From contig NZ_CP113929.1 in NCBI RefSeq assembly GCF_029392075.1, forward strand, positions 2,232,001 through 2,296,000: 64,000 bases of DNA, given 5' to 3'. This document shows, in pieces, positions 54,989-64,000 of the stretch. How positions within the stretch are numbered: the stretch's first letter is position 1; each line of letters begins with the position of its first letter. Source of the stretch: Bifidobacterium sp. ESL0704. Its GTDB lineage: Bacteria > Actinomycetota > Actinomycetes > Actinomycetales > Bifidobacteriaceae. The notes under the pieces are model-generated. The model was given only the letters and a program-made list of their open reading frames with translations, was not told the origin of the DNA and ran no database searches. A program made the translations under genes and the position numbers.

Positions 54989-55834
54989 CTATTCCACGAA
55001 CAACGCGCGCAAGCCGGTCACTTCGTCCGCGCTCATGCCGTTTTGCAGGCAATATTGCTCCACGTCTCCGTATTCGCTCTTGATGCCGGCGAGCACGCCA
55101 CGCATCAGCTCCGGCGGCGAGGCGAGCATCGCGGTCTGAGCAGCCGTGATCTGGCCGACGCCCTTTTCATCGCTGGTCAGGCCGCTCAGCACGGCTTTCT
55201 TGAATGCGTCGCCGAGATTCGCTCCGGACTGGGCATAGCAGGAAACCACCATGTCGTCGCTCACGCCGAGCAAGCTCATCAGGATGCCCGCGGTGATGCC
55301 GGTGCGGTCCTTGCCAGCGGTGCAATGGATGAGCATCGGATGACCGTCATCCTTCAGTAGCTTGCGCAGGATAAGCACAATCTGCTCGGCCGAGCCGAAG
55401 ACGATATCGTGGTACATCTCGGCCATATCGATGCCTTTGGCCATGTTCTTCATGCCGCCGTTCTCGGTCATGGTGGTCTTCAGCAGCGGGACGCGGTCAA
55501 CGTGGATGTCATCGGGAAGCGTATACGGCCATTGCTCAATTTCAAGCGGATCGCGCAAATCCACCACTTCCTTGACATTCAGCCGGTGCAAATCAGCGAT
55601 ACCGTGCTCACCCAAAAAATTGAGGCCAGCGGTCCGGAAGAACAGCCCGCCGCGCAACTTGTGCCCGTCCGCCGTCGGGTAGCCGCCGATGCCACGAGAG
55701 TTCGGAACGCCATCGATCTCGACGCCGGCTCCGTCGCCGACAGGCCGGTAGCCGAGATAGGCTGTGCCCTCTGCAACTCCGTCGGAAACCACGCCCGTAA
55801 TATCGCCGGCATCATCCGCTTTCAGATTCGTCAT
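54989..55834 (-). CDS. Tyrosine/serine protein phosphatase (PTP, Y_phosphatase3 type)
   Basis: 281 residues. P-loop signature HCTAGKDRTG (catalytic Cys and Arg) in MLIHCTAGKDRTGITAGIL. The N-terminal NSRGIGGYPTADG...LFFRTAGL is the usual start of this bacterial family, and EVVDLRDPLEIEQWP is the expected acid-loop region. The ribosome site AGGAG is 5 bp before the ATG. Removes phosphate from protein tyrosine/serine or possibly phosphoinositide-like substrates; the target is unknown. No signal peptide, so cytoplasmic. Confidence 0.88.
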   Translation of the reverse strand: MTNLKADDAGDITGVVSDGVAEGTAYLGYRPVGDGAGVEIDGVPNSRGIGGYPTADGHKLRGGLFFRTAGLNFLGEHGIADLHRLNVKEVVDLRDPLEIEQWPYTLPDDIHVDRVPLLKTTMTENGGMKNMAKGIDMAEMYHDIVFGSAEQIVLILRKLLKDDGHPMLIHCTAGKDRTGITAGILMSLLGVSDDMVVSCYAQSGANLGDAFKKAVLSGLTSDEKGVGQITAAQTAMLASPPELMRGVLAGIKSEYGDVEQYCLQNGMSADEVTGLRALFVE

Positions 55835-56894
55835 AACACTCCTGCTTTCGTGGGCCCGGGCCCAATCAATCTGTCAATCTGTCATTAATACAATGAAACA
55901 AGTTTATCGACAAACCTCAGCGTTACCTGAATGTTGTCATAATATGAAGCAAGGGCGGCGCAATTCGCAATGCACAATACGACATCGCTGTTCGCACCAG
56001 TCATGTCGCTTCGTGTCGTCACTACATTATTCTTTTCTGAGCTCACGCACATTCCAACCGCATCCCTGCCATATCCCGCCGCATCCCGCCATATCCTGCC
56101 ATATCCCGCCATATCCCTGCCATATCCCGCCGCATCCCGCCATATCCTGCCATATCCTGCCATATCCTGCCATATCCCGCCATATCCCTGCCATATCCCG
56201 CTGCATCCCTGCTGCATCCCTGCTGCATCCCGCCATATCCCGCCATATCCAGCCATGTCCAGCCATGTCCAGCCACGTCCAGCCACGTCCAGCCACGTCC
56301 AGCCACGTCCAGCCACGTCCAGCCGCATCCCGCCGCATCCCATCCGCATCCCATCCACGTCCAGCCACGTCCAGCCGCATCCAGCCGCATCCAGCCGCAT
56401 CCAGCCGCACCCAGCCGCATCCAGCCGCATCCAGCCGCATCCAGCCGCATCCAGCCGCATCCAGCCGCACCCAGCCGCATCCAGCCGCATCCAGCCGCAT
56501 CCAGCCGCACCCAGCCGCACCCCTACCGCATCTCCGCCGCATCTCCGCCGCATCCAGCGACATCCCGGCCAACCGCCAACCGCCAACCGCAGACAGCCAA
56601 CCGCAGACAACCAACAACCAACCGCCAACCGCCAACAACCGAGACGTCAGAAACCCGGCCACCAGAAACCCCGGCCACCGGAAACCTGGACCTACGAAGA
56701 AAGCGGCGTATCAGGAAAACGTAAGCAACGTAGCGAAAACAATGGGAATTACCTATCGAAAACACACAATAGCGCATCGAACAATGATTGCGTTACCTTT
56801 TTAACCTTTGACATACGACAACCGCGATGGCGGCAATTTGCTGCGTCGAATAATACGTATTGCATAAAAGTACTGAAATAAAGCTGTTTCGAAG
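55835..56894. other. Long gene-free region upstream of the GH30 gene
   Basis: About 1 kb with no supported gene. The centre is the 10-bp repeat tract (56040-56530). It is followed by low-complexity CCAACCGCCAAC sequence to about 56700 and then ordinary AT-richer sequence leading to the GH30 promoter. Several long frames on both strands are products of the repeats. Confidence 0.6.
56040..56530. repeat. C-rich short tandem repeats (about 10 bp)
   Basis: Roughly 490 bp of CCATATCCCG, CAGCCACGTC and CAGCCGCATC units, period mostly 10 bp. The + strand is almost free of G apart from the repeat itself; the minus strand carries regularly spaced GG pairs. Blocks of one variant (ATATCC, then ACGTC, then GCATC) suggest successive local expansions. 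Confidence 0.88.
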
Positions 56895-56954
56895 ATGACA
56901 AATATCATTATTTTTTCTATAATGGTTCTTACTTTTAATGTTTACGCAAACATT
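56895..56954 (+). promoter_or_regulatory. Promoter and LacI-type operator of the GH30 gene
   Basis: -35 ATGACA (56895-56900), 17-bp spacer, -10 TATAAT (56918-56923), followed by the palindrome AATGTTT-ACGC-AAACATT (56937-56954) just after the expected start point. This has the central CG and arm sequence of LacI/GalR-family operators. It implies repression of arabinogalactan genes by a LacI-type regulator not seen in the window. It also rules out a translation start at 56895. Confidence 0.8.
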
Positions 56955-56999
56955 GAAACGGCTAATCCAACGAAGGAATTAGAGAAAGAAGACAAATCC

Positions 57000-59900
57000 A
57001 TGAAAGGCAAAGTAGCCGCAGCCGTGGCCAGCCTGACGTTGATTGCGGGCAGTATCCTGCCGACAACCGCGATGGCCTCCACGAGCGTAACGACAAGGGA
57101 CGGCGAGGCGATAACCTCGCTGACGCCTAATCCATGGTTCGCCAATGGCCCGTTTGAGGGTTGGGGGACATCATTGGCCTGGCTGGCAAACGCCACCGGC
57201 AACTACGGTGAGCCGGGATCAATCAAACATTCCAGCGGCGACGCTGCGAAGGACGCCCAGGCGCTGCAATATGGCAAGGACCTGCGCGAACAGTTCTATC
57301 AGAGCATTTTCGGCCGTGACGGACTCGACCTGAACATGGCCCGTTACAACATCGGCGGCGGCAACGCCTCGGATGTCGCCTACGGCTACCCGTTCATGCG
57401 CCAGGGCGCCGCGGTGCCCGGTTACTGGGCCCAGGACCCCGACGGCTCCCTCGGCCTGTACGGCGGCACCGGCACCAAGCAGGCGGACAAGAATGCGCTC
57501 GACTCGAAGTACGACGCCAACAGCGACGATTCCTACGTCTGGGGCGCCAAGAGCAAGGATTCACAGGACGCGAAGAACGTGCAGGCCCAGGAATGGTGGC
57601 TCAAGCGCGGCGCGCAGAACGGCGACATCACCGACGTGGAGGCCTTCGCCAATTCCGCGCCGTGGTTCATGACCGAAAGCGGTTACGCCACCGGCGGGCA
57701 GAACTCCTCGAGCAACAACCTCAAGGACCCCCAGAAATTCGCCCAGTACATGGCCAAGGTCGTGCAGCATCTGAACACGCTGCAAGCCGAGAACGGCAAC
57801 AAGGTCAAGGTCAACACCGTCGAGCCGCTCAACGAGTCGGAAACCGGCTATTGGGGCACCCCAAGCGATATGGCGAGCGCCCATTCCGCCGGAACCAGCG
57901 CCGACGCCCAGCTCATCCAGCGCTATTGGAACCGCTACTACGCGGCCGCGGGCAAGGACCAGAGCAAGACCCCGTACTCCACCGCGGTGAAGAAGCCGCA
58001 GGAAGGCATGCACGTCGACAACGACGTCGCCCAGACCACCATGCTCGCCCTCGCCTCGGCGCTTAAGGCCGACGGTCAGAAGGACGTCAAAGTCTCGGCC
58101 ACGGACGCCACCGATTCCGGTCAATTCGTGGATTCGTACAACCAGTATTCGCAGGACGTACGCAACGCCATCGGCCAGTACAACACCCATTCCTACGGCA
58201 CCAACCGGCAGCGTGTGGCCCGCGACATCGCGCAGAGCGACAGCAAGCGCCTGTCGATGAGCGAGGTTGACGGCTCCTGGCAGGGCGGCGGCTTCAACCC
58301 GTACGGCTTCGACAACGGCCTGGGCATGGCCGGCAAGATCAACAACGACATCTACGCGCTGCAATCCGACGACTTCACCTTCTGGCAGGTCGTGGAGGAC
58401 CTCTACAACATGTCGACCGGCGACACGGACATCAACGGCCACACCGCCAACCCCAAGGGCGAGAACACCAATTGGGGCACCGTGCTGATCGACTTCGACT
58501 GCAACGTGGCCGGCCCCGACGGCAAGCTCTACTCCGAGCGCGACGTGGACAACAACGGCGGCAGCACCAACGGCATCAAGGCCTGCTCGGTGGTCGTGAA
58601 CTCCAAGTACAACGCCGTGCGCGCCTACACCAAGTTCATCCACCGCGGCGACCAGATCATCGCCAACAACGCCACCGCGAACAACCTGACCGCCACCTCG
58701 GCCGACGGCAAGACGCAGACCGTGATCCACCGCAACAACGGCTCGAACGACGAGAAGCTCGTCATCGACCTGTCCAAGTATGGCGACATCGCAGCCAATG
58801 CCTCCGGCAAGCTCTTCCTGACCACGGCTCCCGCCTCCAAGGATGACAAGTACGCCGCCACGCTGGACTACATGAACCAGTACAGCAACGTGGCCCAATC
58901 CGCCGACGCGGTGAGCATCGACCGCAACGCGAAGACCGCGACGGTGACCATCCCCGCGAAGTCCATCGCCTCGATCCAGCTCAACGGCGTCACCGGCGTC
59001 GCCAAGAACGTGGCGCTGAACGACGGGCAGTCCTACCAGCTGGTGGGCCAAGGCTCCAACCGCAACCTGCAGGCCGCAGACAACGGCTCGCTGACCATCG
59101 AGGACGCTGCGGACACCACCGCCAAGGCGAAGGCGCAGATCTTCGCGTTCCACGAGGTCGCCGCCGATCCGGCACGTCCGACGCTGCACCGTTACGTCAT
59201 CTCCTCCGCCGACGGCACCAAGATCCTCAAGAACGACGGCAAGTTCGCCGCAGGGAATGTGGCATCAGCCAAGAGCGACAAGAACGCCATCTGGACACTC
59301 AACACCGAGGACGGCGAGCACTACAGCCTCGTGAACGCCGGGGCGCAACAGGCGCTTGAAGTCGGCGGGCAGAAGACGGCCGCGGGCTCATCGGTCGGCA
59401 CGTACATCTCCAACGGCGGCACCAACCAGGCCTGGTCGATCCGCGACGTCGTCGCCACCGGCATCAAGCCCGTCAAGGTGCAGACGCCAGTCGGCACCAT
59501 GCCGACCATGCCGGCCACCGTCACCCCGTACTACACCTGGGGCACCGGCCAACCGGCGAGCGCCACGTGGGACACCTCGTCGCTGGCTGGTCAGGTCGCA
59601 AAGGCGGGTACCTACTCCGTCAACGGACAGGCCACCGACATCTACGGCAACACCCTGGCGGTGAAAGCCACGGTCTACGTGGGCAAGTTCACGGTCACCG
59701 ATCCGGCATCCATCACCGTCGTCAAGGGCAGCACGCTCGCTGACGTCAAGGCGAAGGCCCCGGCAACCGTGAACGCGCACGTCGGCGACTCCCCCGAATT
59801 CGCCACGGCCGCGCAATGGCAATGGGGCAGCCTGGCCGACAGCGATTTCACCGCCATCGGTACGAAGCATGTGACCGGCACCGCGAGTGACGGCGCACAG

Positions 59901-61124
59901 GCGACGATCCCCGCCGTGCTGACCATCTACGTCACCGCACCGCAGAACACGAACGGCGACAACCTAGCCGCCAAGTTCTGCACCAACGCCCAAGCCTCGT
60001 CGACAGAAGGATCATATTCGGTGTCCAACACCTGCGACGGCAAGACCGATGATCACGCATGGTCGAATTGGAAGCAGCCGGCCACCGACACCGATCCGTG
60101 GCTGAGCTACACCTTCGACACCGCGCGGCAGTTGAACTCTCTGGAATTCGTCTCCTTCGGCGAGGCGACACCAAAGAGCTTCAGCGTGCAGTACCGCAAC
60201 GCCGCCAATGACGCGTGGGTCGATTCCAGCATCACCGCGCAGACCAACGGCAACAACCGCGGCGACACCACCAAGGTGGACATCAGCTCACTGCCCGCGA
60301 CCGCAGGCATCCGCCTGAAGCTCAACTACCGCGACGACGCCAACTACTACGCCAAGGTCTCGGAGGTGCGCATCTTCGAGAAGAAGGTGGTCGCCTCCCC
60401 GTCCAGCGACGCGACGCTCGGCGACCTGCGCCTCGATGGCAAGCAGATCGACGGCTTCAGCCCCTCGAAGACCGCCTACGAGGTCAGGCTTCCGTTCGAC
60501 ACTGAAGGCAACCCGACGCTGCAGGCCTACGCCACAGACAACGACGCGGAGCTTTCGGTGAAGTGGGAGCAGGCCCAGGATGCGCAAAACGCGAGCCTGG
60601 GCGGCAAGGCGGTCATCACCACCGTCGCCGCCGACGGCACGACCACCCAGAACACCACCGTCACGTTCACCCCGACGGCGCAACTGAGCAGCCTTCGCGT
60701 GACCGCCCCCACCAAGACGCAGTACCGCATCGGCGAGCAGTTCGACACGACCGGCATGACCGTCATGGCGGTCTACACCGACCTCGAGCGCAGCGAGCAC
60801 ACCAAGGCCATCGCGCTTGACGACCCGCAGCTGTCCATCACCGGATTCGATTCGGCAAGCGCCGGCGACAAGTCGGTCACCGTCTCCTACCGCGGCGTGA
60901 GCAGCGCGTTCACGGTCCATGTGAAGGCGAACCCCGCCAACGCAGGCACACCCGGCACTTCCGGCAAGCCTGGCAAGCCCGGCACCACGGCGCAAAACGG
61001 CAAGAACAAGGGCAAGGCCGAACTGAGCAAGACCGGTGCCGCCATCGTGGCCCCCACGGTCCTCGCCTTGGTCGCGCTTGCCGCCGGTGCGCTGGCGATG
61101 GCGTTGCGTCGCCGCCAAGCCTGA
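57000..61124 (+). CDS. Cell-wall-anchored GH30 endo-beta-1,6-galactanase-like enzyme
   Basis: 1374 residues from the ATG at 57000; the longer frame upstream covers the promoter. Signal peptide to about 26 (ILPTTAMAS). GH30 catalytic domain (about 40-560) with acid/base E279 in VEPLNES and nucleophile E422 in SMSEVDGSW; the layout resembles subfamily 5 galactanases of bifidobacteria. Then a ricin-like domain (about 690-830), Ig-like domains, a discoidin/CBM32-like domain (about 980-1130), cadherin-like and Big_3 domains, LSKTG, a helix and the tail RRRQA. Likely cleaves beta-1,6-galactan side chains of type II arabinogalactan at the cell surface. Probably works with the GH43 enzyme downstream. 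Confidence 0.88.
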   Translation: MKGKVAAAVASLTLIAGSILPTTAMASTSVTTRDGEAITSLTPNPWFANGPFEGWGTSLAWLANATGNYGEPGSIKHSSGDAAKDAQALQYGKDLREQFYQSIFGRDGLDLNMARYNIGGGNASDVAYGYPFMRQGAAVPGYWAQDPDGSLGLYGGTGTKQADKNALDSKYDANSDDSYVWGAKSKDSQDAKNVQAQEWWLKRGAQNGDITDVEAFANSAPWFMTESGYATGGQNSSSNNLKDPQKFAQYMAKVVQHLNTLQAENGNKVKVNTVEPLNESETGYWGTPSDMASAHSAGTSADAQLIQRYWNRYYAAAGKDQSKTPYSTAVKKPQEGMHVDNDVAQTTMLALASALKADGQKDVKVSATDATDSGQFVDSYNQYSQDVRNAIGQYNTHSYGTNRQRVARDIAQSDSKRLSMSEVDGSWQGGGFNPYGFDNGLGMAGKINNDIYALQSDDFTFWQVVEDLYNMSTGDTDINGHTANPKGENTNWGTVLIDFDCNVAGPDGKLYSERDVDNNGGSTNGIKACSVVVNSKYNAVRAYTKFIHRGDQIIANNATANNLTATSADGKTQTVIHRNNGSNDEKLVIDLSKYGDIAANASGKLFLTTAPASKDDKYAATLDYMNQYSNVAQSADAVSIDRNAKTATVTIPAKSIASIQLNGVTGVAKNVALNDGQSYQLVGQGSNRNLQAADNGSLTIEDAADTTAKAKAQIFAFHEVAADPARPTLHRYVISSADGTKILKNDGKFAAGNVASAKSDKNAIWTLNTEDGEHYSLVNAGAQQALEVGGQKTAAGSSVGTYISNGGTNQAWSIRDVVATGIKPVKVQTPVGTMPTMPATVTPYYTWGTGQPASATWDTSSLAGQVAKAGTYSVNGQATDIYGNTLAVKATVYVGKFTVTDPASITVVKGSTLADVKAKAPATVNAHVGDSPEFATAAQWQWGSLADSDFTAIGTKHVTGTASDGAQATIPAVLTIYVTAPQNTNGDNLAAKFCTNAQASSTEGSYSVSNTCDGKTDDHAWSNWKQPATDTDPWLSYTFDTARQLNSLEFVSFGEATPKSFSVQYRNAANDAWVDSSITAQTNGNNRGDTTKVDISSLPATAGIRLKLNYRDDANYYAKVSEVRIFEKKVVASPSSDATLGDLRLDGKQIDGFSPSKTAYEVRLPFDTEGNPTLQAYATDNDAELSVKWEQAQDAQNASLGGKAVITTVAADGTTTQNTTVTFTPTAQLSSLRVTAPTKTQYRIGEQFDTTGMTVMAVYTDLERSEHTKAIALDDPQLSITGFDSASAGDKSVTVSYRGVSSAFTVHVKANPANAGTPGTSGKPGKPGTTAQNGKNKGKAELSKTGAAIVAPTVLALVALAAGALAMALRRRQA

Positions 61125-61241
61125 CCACCATATGGCCGTGTCGATCTGACTGACACGTCGACCGGCACGACCATCCTTTCGAGACTCACGTCTTTTTGCA
61201 ATTTCGCTTCACCCACACCGGCGCGGGTCTCGGTTATTCAT

Positions 61242-61284
61242 GGACGGCTCCCTAAATTGGGCGGCCGTCCTCTCTATCGTTTTT
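61242..61284 (+). terminator. Hairpin between GH30 and GH43 genes
   Basis: GGACGGC (61242-61248) and GCCGTCC (61264-61270) with an inner CCC/GGG stem, followed 8 bp later by GTTTTTG. It may attenuate rather than fully stop transcription, because the GH43 start is only 20 bp on. Confidence 0.65.
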
Positions 61285-61303
61285 GAACCATTAAGGAATC
61301 GAT

Positions 61304-64000
61304 ATGAAATTCCATTCCACAGTTTTCATTGGCGCGCTGGCGACAACGGCGCTCTGCGGTTCGCTGATACTGCCAGCGGCATCGGCCGCCGAACCGCAGA
61401 CGGCGCAACCGCCCACGATATCGCCCGCAGCCACCTCATCCTCAGCAGCCGTTCCACAACCGTCGGCCGCCCAGCAAGGGCAGCAGAGCACGGCCAATAG
61501 CCCAGTCTTGGCTGCAGGCACCTCAACATCGGCAAACGCTGACGCCTCTTCCGTCACTTCGGCACAGCCGGCCGCCACAGCGGGCAAGACCACTTCGTCC
61601 GCTGCAAAAACACAATCATCCACATCACCGGCATCGTCGGCCAAGCCACAATCCGTCACGACCAAAGCAGTGACGGACAAGTCCGGCCTCACCGCGTTGC
61701 TGGCGGCGACCACCAAGGAAAAGCTGCAACCGCTGACTTCGGGAGGTCATGCGAGCAACAGCACGGCTCTCTACGACAAGGCCACACCCAATGCCAGCGA
61801 CGTGAACAAGCTCAACGCCGCCCGCACCTCCGCCCAGCAGGTGATCGACAACGCGAGCGCCACCCAGAATGACATCACGCAAGCGGCGACCGCGTTGCAG
61901 AACGCCTTCGATGCCGTGCGCTTCATCTACCATTACACCGGCGTCACCGGCACGAACGGCGCCCGTATCTTCGACAACAACGGCTCGCTCATCCAGGCCC
62001 ACGGCACCGGCATCCAGAGGGTGAAGACCTCGCTGCTGGCCCCGGCGGACCGGTCGATCGATGCCAACGGCGACGGCAGCGTCTACGTGATGTGCGGCGA
62101 GGACAAGACGGACCGACTGGTGGCCCACGGCGTGCGCATCTACTATTCCGACGACCTCTACAACTGGGTCGACAAAGGCTTGGGCTTCCAGACCTATCTG
62201 GGTGACGCCGACCTGGCGAACAAGAAGAACGGCGCGGACGCGACCTACCAGCGTTATTACAACGTCGCAAACATGGAAAGCGACCCCGACTACACCAACA
62301 TCTACGGCTCCGACTTCTCGGCCTTCGCCAACGACGCCTCCAACTACAACATCTCCAACGCCCAGCAGGCGCTCGACAAGCTGCTGTGGGACTTGAAGGC
62401 GCTCAAGGGCACCGGCACCAACCCCACCCAGACGAGCGCGGTGTTCGAGCGGCCGAAGATGGCGTATAACCAGGCCACCGGCCGCTGGGTCATCTGGTTC
62501 CACTCCGACGGGCCGAAGTACGGCAACGAGGATACGGCCACCTACTCCAAGGCCAAGGCGGGCGTCGCCATCTCGACGACCTCCAACCCCGCAGGGCCTT
62601 ACAAGTACCTCGGTTCCTTCCGCATGAGCCCGGGCAACAACGCCGGCAACCCCGGCATGGCCCGCGATATGAACCTCTACATCGACAAGGGCAAGGACCT
62701 CAACCATGACGGGGCCGACGACGCCTACCTCATCTACTCCAGCAACGAGAACCGCGACCTGACGATCTCGCTGCTCGACAAGACCTACACCAAGCTGGCC
62801 AAGCCCGTCGCCCAGCAGCAGAAGGGCACCGACGTCGCCGCCGGCGACACCTACAACATCGCGGCCACGAACAGCAAGGAGTCCCCCGCACCGTTCAAGT
62901 GGAACGGCAAGTACTACATCATCTATTCGGAGACCACCGGTTGGGCGCCCAACGAGAACAAGTACACCGTCAGCTCCGGCGACAACATCCTCGGGCCCTA
63001 CCACGAGGCGGGCACCCCGTTCATCGACGGCAGCGGCTACGAGCAGAGCCATACGAACTCGTTCTACACGCAGTCGAGCTCGGTGATCCCCTACGACGAA
63101 TCCAAGGGCATCTTCCTTTACTGGGGCGATCGTTGGTTCAACCCGGACACCGGCGCCGACATCAGCCAATCGCGCTATGTGATGACCCCCATGCGTATGG
63201 TCAACGGCAAAGTGCAGGTATTGCCCGCGGCGGACTGGAAGACCAGCGAGCTGCCCAACTATCAGGCAGTCGACGTGCAGACCCAACTGCCGACGAGCAC
63301 CGGATCGATGAGCGAGCTGATGAGCGGCCTGCCCAACACGCTCGACGTCAAACTGGGTGGTAGCGAGACCACGACCAACACACCAGTGGCCTGGGATCCG
63401 TATTTCGGCCCTGACCAGCCCACCGGCGCGGTGACCGTGACCGGCAAGCTTACGAGCCTCAACAACGCACGGATCAGCTTCACCGTCTCCGTGTACCCCA
63501 AGAGCACCGTGCTCTTCATGGACGCCGGCAGCGACCCGAGCCATGAATCCGCGTACTACACCGAACTGAAACGGCACGCGACGCTTCTAGGCACCAACGC
63601 GCAGCACAGCGACCAGGCCTATTCGGCCGGCGGCTGGGGCATCTCCAGTTCCGTGGGATCCGGCAACGGCACGGACGTCGACAAATACGAGACTGACAGC
63701 ACCGATATCTACGCGACCGGTTACTGGGCCAAGGCCGGCAAGACGATCGACTACAAGGCCGACCTGCCCGCCGGCACCTACACCGCCCAGGCAGGCTACA
63801 AGGAATGGTGGAGCAACAAGCGCCAGACGGTCTTCACCGTCTCCGATGCCACCGCCAACAAGCAGCTGGCCCAGACCACGATCGTGCCGACCGGCAGCGG
63901 CAACGCCACCGACGCGCAGCAATTCACGCTCAGCGAGGCGGCCACCGTACTCTTCTCGACCAAGTCGACCGGAGGCGGAGACCCGGTGCTCAGCTGGATC
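61304..64000 (+). CDS. Secreted GH43-family exo-beta-1,3-galactanase-like enzyme (3' end outside window)
   Basis: Starts with ATG at 61304 (AAGGAA upstream) and stays open for 899 codons to the window end. Signal peptide to about 28 (LILPAASAAEP), then a Ser/Ala/Thr linker and a FIVAR-like helical segment (about 140-205; LNAARTSAQQVIDNASATQN). A five-bladed-propeller domain follows with ERPKMAYNQATGRWVIWFHS, ESPAPFKWNGKYYIIYSETT and TQSSSVIPYDESKGIFLYWG, fitting the GH43 beta-1,3-galactanase branch. Beta-sandwich domains start at about 720. Placed right after the GH30 gene, as in the known bifidobacterial arabinogalactan pair, it would trim the beta-1,3-galactan backbone. Domains after the window end are unknown. 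Confidence 0.85.
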   Translation, partial: MKFHSTVFIGALATTALCGSLILPAASAAEPQTAQPPTISPAATSSSAAVPQPSAAQQGQQSTANSPVLAAGTSTSANADASSVTSAQPAATAGKTTSSAAKTQSSTSPASSAKPQSVTTKAVTDKSGLTALLAATTKEKLQPLTSGGHASNSTALYDKATPNASDVNKLNAARTSAQQVIDNASATQNDITQAATALQNAFDAVRFIYHYTGVTGTNGARIFDNNGSLIQAHGTGIQRVKTSLLAPADRSIDANGDGSVYVMCGEDKTDRLVAHGVRIYYSDDLYNWVDKGLGFQTYLGDADLANKKNGADATYQRYYNVANMESDPDYTNIYGSDFSAFANDASNYNISNAQQALDKLLWDLKALKGTGTNPTQTSAVFERPKMAYNQATGRWVIWFHSDGPKYGNEDTATYSKAKAGVAISTTSNPAGPYKYLGSFRMSPGNNAGNPGMARDMNLYIDKGKDLNHDGADDAYLIYSSNENRDLTISLLDKTYTKLAKPVAQQQKGTDVAAGDTYNIAATNSKESPAPFKWNGKYYIIYSETTGWAPNENKYTVSSGDNILGPYHEAGTPFIDGSGYEQSHTNSFYTQSSSVIPYDESKGIFLYWGDRWFNPDTGADISQSRYVMTPMRMVNGKVQVLPAADWKTSELPNYQAVDVQTQLPTSTGSMSELMSGLPNTLDVKLGGSETTTNTPVAWDPYFGPDQPTGAVTVTGKLTSLNNARISFTVSVYPKSTVLFMDAGSDPSHESAYYTELKRHATLLGTNAQHSDQAYSAGGWGISSSVGSGNGTDVDKYETDSTDIYATGYWAKAGKTIDYKADLPAGTYTAQAGYKEWWSNKRQTVFTVSDATANKQLAQTTIVPTGSGNATDAQQFTLSEAATVLFSTKSTGGGDPVLSWI

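Noticed and set aside
55885..56881. Long repetitive frames on both strands in the 10-bp repeat tract
   Set aside because: Simple-sequence artefacts with several overlapping frames on both strands, no start signals, and composition unlike real genes.
56895..56999. Start of the GH30 protein at 56895
   Set aside because: This segment contains the -35, -10 and operator, and the true signal peptide starts at the ATG at 57000.

Overview
The window reads as a high-GC Gram-positive chromosome of Bifidobacterium or a very close relative. The evidence is a pentose-phosphate set (zwf, opcA, pgl, gnd), a sucrose/fructoside locus (LacI regulator, LacY-type symporter, GH32 hydrolase), a sortase-dependent pilus operon of bifidobacterial type, GH30 and GH43 enzymes for type II arabinogalactan, and many sortase-anchored surface proteins. 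I did not assign a species.

Layout. 1-6162: 3' part of a giant internalin-like leucine-rich-repeat (LRR) surface protein. 6182-7036: a CMD-family enzyme and a divergent ArsR regulator. 7042-10300: a small AT-rich island between a displaced 3' half of tRNA-Lys and the intact tRNA-Lys(TTT), holding a toxin-antitoxin-like pair and an interrupted membrane gene. 10561-14534: two DUF1516-like membrane proteins, a zinc alcohol dehydrogenase and a secreted HNH nuclease. 15085-20188: sucrose/fructoside locus. 20324-21755: an isolated nrdF with tandem NrdR boxes. 22352-39168: three LRR surface proteins (22352, 31612, 36652) around a reverse-strand pilus operon (adhesin, shaft pilin, class C sortase). 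39497-44889: a second zinc dehydrogenase, an orphan RelB/DinJ-like ORF and a YobI-like P-loop ATPase split over three reading frames. 45024-54162: zwf-opcA, then a fifth LRR protein between repeat arrays, then pgl and a convergent gnd. 54989-55834: a tyrosine phosphatase. 57000-64000: a cell-wall-anchored GH30 enzyme and a GH43 enzyme (cut by the window end).

Three themes stand out. First, five internalin-like proteins share a two-cysteine cap (C-x-IG-x-STIA-x-CFPD type) before their LRRs. Four of them carry InlB-type B repeats. All end in relaxed [LI][AS]xTG sorting signals, unlike the LPATG of the pilin. Second, NrdF has Gln, Ser and Lys where three metal-binding glutamates normally sit, the signature of the metal-free class Ie radical subunit. 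Third, many intergenic regions hold tandem arrays of hairpin-forming or iteron-like repeats with very regular periods (22, 23, 51, 62 and 71 bp). One 62-bp family recurs at two loci about 36 kb apart, and the LRR gene inside the pentose-phosphate cluster has similar hairpin repeats on both sides.
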